Shown here in pieces: positions 27,001 to 36,000 of a stretch of 64,000 nucleotides of DNA; position 1 is the first letter of the stretch, and each line of letters begins with the position of its first letter. The translations under genes and the position numbers were made by a program. The stretch lies in contig NW_019091390.1 of the NCBI RefSeq assembly GCF_001949145.1, forward strand, positions 1 to 64,000, read 5' to 3'. Below the pieces are notes generated by a model. It saw only the letters and a list, made by a program, of their open reading frames with translations. It was not told the DNA's origin and made no database searches. This DNA comes from Acanthaster planci. Lineage: Eukaryota; Echinodermata; Asteroidea; Valvatida; Acanthasteridae.

Positions 27001-30000
27001 AATGTAGAATGGAATGCTTGTGTGCATTAAAATAGCTTGTGACTTGCCTTGAGATTGGAGGGCTCTGGAATTGTCCATTTTACGACCAGAGCGTCCATTT
27101 TTCTTACACCTTGAAAAAAGAAGCCGGAATGGCCCCACCAATGGTTAAATAATTCTTATCCGCTTCAGATAACTTGCCCGTTGTATATAGTTGATAATAT
27201 ATAAGTCCCACTTATGTGTCACATTAGTCCCTCTTAATCTGCTTGGCCTGAAGAGGTACTCAGTTACCAAAAGCTCGGCAATTACATGTTTCAGATTTTA
27301 TCTTATATTCTTATCAATATTCTGATCACGGTGCTACGCAGCACTTCCATATTCCACTTATGTGTACTGCCTTTAACATATTTGCACGAGGTAAATTTCG
27401 TGCGTGGGTGTAAGTGTGGGTGAGTTTGCAATGTGTTACTGTCTTTTCTAGGTTAGAAAAACATGGGAAATCTCTGTAGAGCTGGTGAGCCGATCCTATG
27501 ACCTATCAGTTCATGGGGCAAATATTTTACTGGGTTTTCAAATATGTAACTCACCAAGAACACGCAGATAAAACTCGCAGTCATGAATGACTATAGGCGG
27601 GGAAAAACTTCCATAGACTGTGTACTGGACGCGAATCCTTCCGTTGCTATCTGCCATCGTGGTCGTGATGGGGAAGGCACCTCCATTCATACATTCAGTG
27701 CCAGACGAGCTCATTGAAAGGAAGCAATTGTACACCATGTTCATCCCAGTGGTGGTGGTCGGGTCTGTCCATGAGACTACGGCTGTAGCGCTGTTATTGG
27801 TCACACTGGCCTCAATAACAGGTTCTCCATTTGATTCAATGACAGCTTCCATTGGAGGGCAGGTACCACCAAAAAAATCTACAAATTAAACCAAGAAAGC
27901 TTCCAAAATCATTTGTCACTTTAACAAAGCAGTCAAATTTTCTACTGCATACATTATTTCCTTTTTACTGGCTCGATAATGCCCTCTTACAATCTTTCAC
28001 ATCCAATTCAGTCACAGCTCCCACTGAGCATGGAGGAAGGACCCAGGAGGAGTTACCACTCTGGCACATCAAAGTGCTCAATGATCATTGCCGCCTGTTC
28101 AGACGAACAATAGTAAACATTCCCCAACAGCCTGATTACTGCCTGAAGCTTAGCCAGACAATTGGGGCCAGTACTATTGGAGCAATATTTGTGGTGTTTT
28201 CTTAACTACAACATGTCACAGTGACCAGGAAATAGAAATTTAACATCTGATTTACTGTTGCCGTCGTGAAGATTTTGATACACTTTTCCATTATCCACGC
28301 AATGTTTATAAGTTTATTTTGTCACAACTAAACGTCAGTTTTCAAAGTCTTTCTACGAATTTGGCTAAGACTGGCCACCAACATGTTGACCACCTCAGGT
28401 CAGTTAAGTTCACGAAAAACATAATGCGCTCATGTTTCATCACAGGGAGTGATCATGAGATCTCAGAAAATACCTTTTTGTGTAAATTCCATAATAAAAT
28501 TGATTTCCAACAAAACACAAAGTCTTATAAACAACTTGACTATTTATTCCAAAATAAGTCCAGAAGAAAGCCTTTGATAGGGGCAATAACTGCACATGAA
28601 CACAGTCTAGTAAAAGCAACTTCTTTTCTGGTCATACCATGCACCAACGATGGCATGAATATTCAACTTCCTATACTGCAGTACACAACGTTTTAAGGAC
28701 GCAGATTACCGGCGAAAAACTGCGGCGATGCTCACGGAGTACAAAGGGGGCCTATGGTTGCGAAACAGGTGTTGCGTAGCAAGCATTCACTGCGCTCTGG
28801 CTATGGACATACCAGGCATGCCAGAAAGCGGTAATTGACCAGTTGTTATAGACTGAGGAGTTCAAACTCCTGTGTCCTTCCTCCATGATATGAGGTAATC
28901 TAGTATTTTAGAAGACAAGCTCATGGGGACCGCAACTTTTCATCTGCGTAGGAGCACAGAGAGTTGCACCATGGAGGACGGACAAAGAAGGAGTTTGAAC
29001 TGCCCGGGCTATACCATCTGGCCAATAACCACTGCGCTTGCGCAGTTGCTTGTATTAGGCTGTGTGCCCCAAGTGGTCATGCACAGTCAATGCCCTTATC
29101 GAATGCTTTCTTCTGGAGTTCTTTGGGGGATAAAAAGCCAAGTTGTTTATATGATAATGTGTTTTATTTGAATCCTGTTTATCACAGCATGTATACAAAA
29201 AGATATTTTATGCGATATCGTGATCACTCCTTTGGATGAAATTTAACAGCACATTTTGTTTGTTATGAACTTAACTGTCCAGTGGTGGTCAACATGTCAG
29301 TGATATCAAATTAAAGTTTATTCACGATGACAAGAATAGACCTAGGCCTAATGTTAGAGATTTTTGCTTTCTGTTTCCTGGTCACAGCGATAAGTTGTAG
29401 TTAATTGCAAACAAAACACAGCAGATATTGCTGTAGGATATTACTGGCCCCACATATGGTAAACCTGCAGGCATGAAAGAGCAGATTGCCTGCAAGGAAA
29501 AATGTTGTAATTATTGATACAGCAGGCACCCTGAATGTGATCAGTTGTGGTACAAAAATACTTGAACAAGTATACCTGTAATGCATATACAACTTTCAGA
29601 CCTGCGCAGTAGGGGGTGACTGTAGCTAACGCATGCAAAATTAGGCCAGGTTTAAAGACAGTTTCAAATATTCGAAGGCCGAATTATTCAAAAATTCTGC
29701 AGAAAATCTGATGACCTCGCTTACAAGGGCCTGCTTGTTTCAAAAGAATCTGGATGTCAATCAGTAATTCCAAATCAGGTTCACTCTTCCCGTTAACTTA
29801 GCAGGTTCTAGAGTCAGTGAACCAACGACGGCTCCACTGAGCCCAATCCAGACCTGTATGAAATAAACGAACCCAAGTTCTCCAAGTCTAACACAAATGA
29901 GACTACTCTGAGGAGGTGCAAGTACCCCGCAGTAATGTGGCAAACTTGAAACCTTTCTTACAAACTTAGGTACATGTATTTTTAATAGAAAGCCACATCC

Positions 30001-33000
30001 TCCTATAAGTCAAATAGACAGGCAATGTATGTGTATGTATGGCTTGATGCCGTTGCGCACTTACATGTACCAGTAATGATTTCACATTAGAGGAGTGGAT
30101 ATTCTTCTTCACTTGCATGTTCCACATGGAGATATTTACATGCAAAGTGCAGTCTCATGTCCAACTGTTCTCCTCACTACCGTCATCGTAATCACTATTC
30201 AATCCAATGTAGCTTTTGTGATTTAGATACCAACATGCAATGCAGCACAAAATCAAGTAACGAAATGTATCTGCTCAAATCAGACTTAATGACTTCCTGC
30301 TCATGTGTCAGGCACAAACATATTGCCCTTTGATAGATGCGAGAGGTCAAACAGAATCCCTCCCGTCGACTACAAAGAGTGACGCTAGAGAAGTGGGCAT
30401 AATCCACACATAAGAGGTTAGGAAGATGTCTTACTATTGTTGTCACGAATGCAGACTTGTGCATTTGGGCCAAGTTGGCCACTACTTGGATTTGGATTCG
30501 TCAAGCTCACGGTGAAGCAGCGTATGTCGGAACCAGAGTTATCCACAGAATTATTTACAATGGAAACACTAAAGGGCACTCGGTTGTTTGTTGGCGAGAA
30601 GCTCAGGGTGTCAGTTTTTGATATATAATCAACTCCATTCGTAGCTGTGCCATCAGAAGTAGCAACATCTGGAATGAAAAACAGGAAAGAACCACAATAG
30701 CATCAACAACTTCCAGATAAAAGCAGGAAAAAACATTTCATCATTTTCTGCGTCTTCATCCTCATAAATGAAACCCTAATGTGGGCATTTGAAACAAATT
30801 GACAGAGTCTCTGCCATTGAGCAAGTGATAGTCTCAAGAAGCCCCCCAACCCAACCCCCGCTAGTGGCTATGGTCCTCAGACGAAAAATACATTCAATTT
30901 CAGTCATGTATAAACAACATGAAGTGGCTCCAAAAGGTGCGCTCAGTGGACACTTGGGCTACTATTTAAAAGTTGGCAGCTGGAATGCTGAACAATCTTA
31001 CCCTCCTGTTAGAGTAATTAATTAATTTCATGCAGCAGGTTTTGAGGATGGAAAATTTCAAATTTTAATTGAGTTCACCAGTGTGGTGTACACGTCATCA
31101 TGAGTACTTGATGAACTATTTAAATGAACAGCGCTGAACAAGGCAACTTTTAAAAAAAAGAGGATATGCCAACAACATCCACATGCTCCTTTTTCTTATG
31201 TACCGTCATGCATCAAATTAGTTAAAAAATATTACGCTAGGATTCTGCTAGGATTGAAAAGCCAGGCCCTCCATATCTTATGATTTGTATTTTAGGTCCC
31301 TCAGGCTGTAGTTAGCAAGCAGTTTGCAGCAGTTTTGTATAACGTATCTCAAAAAATATTACAATGAGAAATCTTTGTTTGCTTCCATGCTTATGTTGTC
31401 ATATAGTGAACTCAATAAAGACACAGAATTCAGACCTATCACGATTTTCACTTTTTTCCTTTTAAAACAAAGGCAGTAGATATTGGACCTACTACCAATC
31501 TAAATATGCTTTTGTTGAACTGGAACAGCAAGAATGTGCTTTGGGGTATTTGGAAAGCTTAACCCGACAAACCTTCATTTGGGTCCACGCATATTCATCT
31601 TGACATTGTGAATTTGTATAAGCGAGATTTAATCCAGACCGGATGCAATTTACTTCTCTTAGAAAATCAGCAGAGCCATGTATTACAAAAAACATTTCAA
31701 ACTATCTCGCAGTAAAACACGGAGTTGGTTCAAATAAATAAAAGGATAAAGTTGCAATGGGAGGGCTGGTACCCAACGTCTAAATCGCTCAGTCATGTAA
31801 TGTGCATTTCCTTAGCTACATTGAAAGGTGAATTTATTGTGTGATATCGGTTCAATGCCAACTGAGCTACGGACCAAAAAAATTTGAACTCAAGATTTGA
31901 ATTAAAACAATAATGATAATATTGTACATCAACTGATTAAACCCACAATTTTGCCACAGCTACTTTCTTACTAAACACATAAATTTAGTAATTTACAGGC
32001 ATTGCCTGGTCAAAACTTGTTAAAAAAAGTGTGACCGGAAGAGGGCAAAATACATGCTATATTATTAGAAGTAGCATTTCATTGGCTATGAACATTTCAG
32101 AACACCAGTAACAACAAAATGCCAAACAAGCAAGATGCATGCACGTCCAGGAAAGAAACAGAGTATCAAAGTGTAGCGCTATTTGAACCAGGAAGTGAAG
32201 TGCAAGAAAATCGAATATGTACTCGTACTGGTTCATTTCATTCATGCCTACTACATTATGCATGTGACGGAGTTTGATGCTTTGGTACTCTATATTGAAA
32301 ACGTGCAGTGTTGGTTTTTGAGTATGGAGGTCTTTTGTGACTCCAGTCAACAGGCCTATACAGTATACATGCACTTTCTAAAGCCTTTGTAATCCGACCA
32401 GTCAGGTGAATTTACGAGCGAAGGTTGCAGTAAATAAATAAAAGCAAATAAATAATATTCGTGGCAACTGATGTAAATGTTGGGCATGATCCATCGATTG
32501 CAAGATCATTCTAAGTCATTGATTGATCCTACATGAACTCTCTCTACTTGAACCTTGTTCTAGAAGTTTCTTCCACAATAAGGCAAATGGCTCAAAGCCG
32601 ATTCATCCATGGAATACGGTTGACTGATGATGCGAATCGACTGATCCTACCAAATATTATGCTCTTGACATCAGAAAAAAATTTATTTTCCCCTGATGTC
32701 ATATTCAATAGTAGTCTAGAACTGGCATTATGTGTGCATTATTCAAACTTGCAGTAACGGTGTAACTATTTGGCTTTTGAAACAGAGATTTATGAAGCAT
32801 ACTGACCAACTTGTGGACTTGATGAATTATGAGGTTCAATCCGGAGTACATAGACTGTTGCCATGCCAACATCTTCAGCCACTGTGTAGATGGAATTCTC
32901 GAACTGGAATTGATCAACTAAAATGTTGAAAAAGAGAAGTTTGCATGCATATGAGATAGTTTTATGAAATGTGGTTTGACTGTATGGGCAACATCATTGG

Positions 33001-36000
33001 GCTTGGCTTGGCTTGGCTTGCTAGGCGCCTGCAAATAACATAACAACAACCAAAAACCAACAGCTTGTGGTTGTAATGAAACAACCACAGAGCCACGTCA
33101 CTGTTTTGGCCCACAAAATGAAAAACTAAATGTACATGTGTCCATGAGAGGTAGAATTGGGGAAACCAGTCGTCATAACGTCATCAAAATTAAGGTACCA
33201 TTCTAAAACCCAATGTACATACCAAGTTTTAACAAAATCAGTTATGCCCACACCTACATAATCTTTGAACAACACATTTCGCTGTAACTTTCATGGTAAT
33301 TAAACTCAGCGAATGGCTTGCTTCCCAAGGTTTCGTGTGGCAAATTCCCTGGCCCGCCCCGCCCCGCCCGTGTCTATGTCTTTTTCAAGTTCTGCTGCCT
33401 CCCCCGTCTTTTCAGCGAGTGTGTCCACGGATCCAGGGTCCTTGTAGCCCCACTAGTGTGGCACGGATCACTCCCGATAAATCAGGAGTGATCCGTGCCA
33501 CACTAGTGGGGCTAGGGTCCTTGCTGCGCTTCGGGAACTCCGAAAGTCCCATACTTCATGTGACACCTTGATATTTTCTTCAGGGTACACAAGTACGCGG
33601 TTTCCGCATATGGTGTACTATTTAGGACAAACATTTCTCTCCCTCTCTCTCTCCTCAACGGCCCCCTTCCGTCTGTTCTTAGGTGGAGGAGCGTGGCAGT
33701 CTAAGTAGTACAGCCTGCTCTCTAATTGAAAAAGAGCTCCTTTTTGGAATAACGGGTTCGATACATTGGTCAGTTCCCGGCGGTGACAAAATATCTTGAT
33801 TTTTCAGTTCGTCGCGTCATCCCATGAGACTTCCGCAAGCCTTTAAGTTCTCTGCTGTTTTCAGAGAGTGTGCGCACAGTTGGGATCCTCTTGGCTCAGA
33901 ACGGAAAAAAACAGTCGGTGTTGTGCAAGTTAAGTGTCATTTTGAGGGTCAGAGATCAATAGTGTGGAATGTACCGTGGGTGTTCTGCAAGACAAAATTT
34001 TGGCCACTTCCAGCCTAATTGAACAATGATAGCGGCAATGGCAAAGTGATTCCCCGATCTTCCAGTCTCCTCTGCATAATATTTCCTCGTAAGTCAAAGC
34101 GCCAAATACGAGACCACAGTCTTGTTTAAGACTTTCTAGTAGTTATTCCCGCAACACAAACCACACACTACACTAGAGGGCGCTATCATCACACTAATCG
34201 TCCATACCGTGCCACAGGAAAACGCCCAAACATGTACATGTACATGCAAACACCTACTCAAGAAAACGATAAAGGAAAAACTTGTACTCTTTTCAATTTA
34301 TTGAGACAGCATGTGATAAAGGGCCTGCATGCAAAATGAGGCAAGATGAAGAAACATAGAAAGTATGTGCACACCAAAAAAGCGACGGTCAGAAGAATAC
34401 GTCTGAAAAGAGTTGATGCCATCCTGCCTTTTTTGCGTTTGCGGTCCTGTTGCTCTTTCAGAGGCGATTTTTTAAAGTTTTTTTCAGCTGAGAAATTCCA
34501 AATATTTCTTTGGCTTTCTTGTCCAAAGGCAAACGGTCGCCCAACCAGCCTTACCGCCTTTGGCAGTAACGGATCTTGCGTTCTCTATCTGCTAACAGCT
34601 CCTGAGCTTGTTCTACTGAGCTTGTTTTACTGTATTTAACAGCTCCTGAGCTTGTTCCAAAGGTTGAAGAACCTATTCAGGATCCGAACTGTCGGTTATG
34701 GTATGGCAAGCTTGACTTTGGCGAACAAAATCTCAAGGTAACCGCAAATCTCCAAATGCGCGACGTTGGATGGTCTAGCTATCGGTAAGTCCTAATTATA
34801 GCATCGAGCTTATTTTTGAGCTCCTTAATGGACGTACTCTCGCTCCTTATCTGAAAGAGCACCGAAGCGTAAATCAAAATAATATTTGAATTTCGTGACT
34901 ATCAGAGTCGTATCAGAAGATGAACTCCAGTAGAATGATAATTATAAGGTGTAGAGATAGCAATGAACGCGGTACATTCAGCGAGTGCATGCGCCCTAAG
35001 TGAAGGGAGGTTGTGTAAATGTAATGGCAAGTACGTACGTTAGATCGCCCCACAGAAGATCAGAGTAATTCGATCTAGACCAGCGCTTTGGATTCATATC
35101 GCCCAATCACTCCATGCTTGTTGGAGATTTGAAACATCCTTTATTGTGCAACATCTGTAGTGCGATAATACAGAGCGCATCCGTAGCATGCGATCTCTCA
35201 TCGTCGAGTTCCGCGGTGGCAGATATAGAACACCATACATGGTTACAATCGCCGTACGTTCACCATCTCCACAGCGAGCTCACGCAACATGGGGCTCGGC
35301 TTTTGTCGTGTTTGTGGCCCATCCCATCCGCCTTTTTGTGAACTTATTGCAGGAATTTCTGTTACGCTACAAATACTTCGCAGAATGCATGACATTTAAT
35401 TGCCAACTACCACAACATAACACGCTTGGGAAACACGACTTGAACAAAGGCCGCAATCGTGGCTCTGAAGGATTCTTTAGAAAGCAAGTTCGACTTTTCA
35501 ACAGGAGAAGCTTCAACGAGGCATAAAGACTAGTCTCCTCCTCTTCCCCACTGAAAAGTATACCGCAATCAGTTATGTACATGTAACCAGAAACACACTA
35601 GTCGGCCATACCCAGCTTCGTCTCCGTATTACGTTTTGTGTTCGAAAACAATACCCACTTTGGGGCCAATAGTGTTTCAATTAGTAAAAGACTCCAATAA
35701 TTAGGATGATATACATGTAGACATTGTAACGTTTAGATGGCATTAAATGACTCAAAGTCAAGGAGTTAAAAATCCTGTACACTCTGACAAGAAGGTTATA
35801 AATATAGATCCCAACATCGGACCCCTACGTACACGTTTCCATTAACCCTTGACCTAGTCTGCTATAATGTCACCCACAAAGTGAACAAAATTGATGGTTG
35901 CCGCATTTTTCCCCGACTCAGTGCTAAACACCGGCCTTGGTCTGCCACTAGCCCCAGCCACAATTGTGTGCCAGCCTGTTTAAACTGTATCTTGGCTGTG

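Noticed and set aside
35188..35526. Plus-strand frame of 112 codons upstream of the HYR coding exons
   Set aside because: No recognisable domain; it lies inside HYR intron 1 on the opposite strand with no splice or promoter signals.
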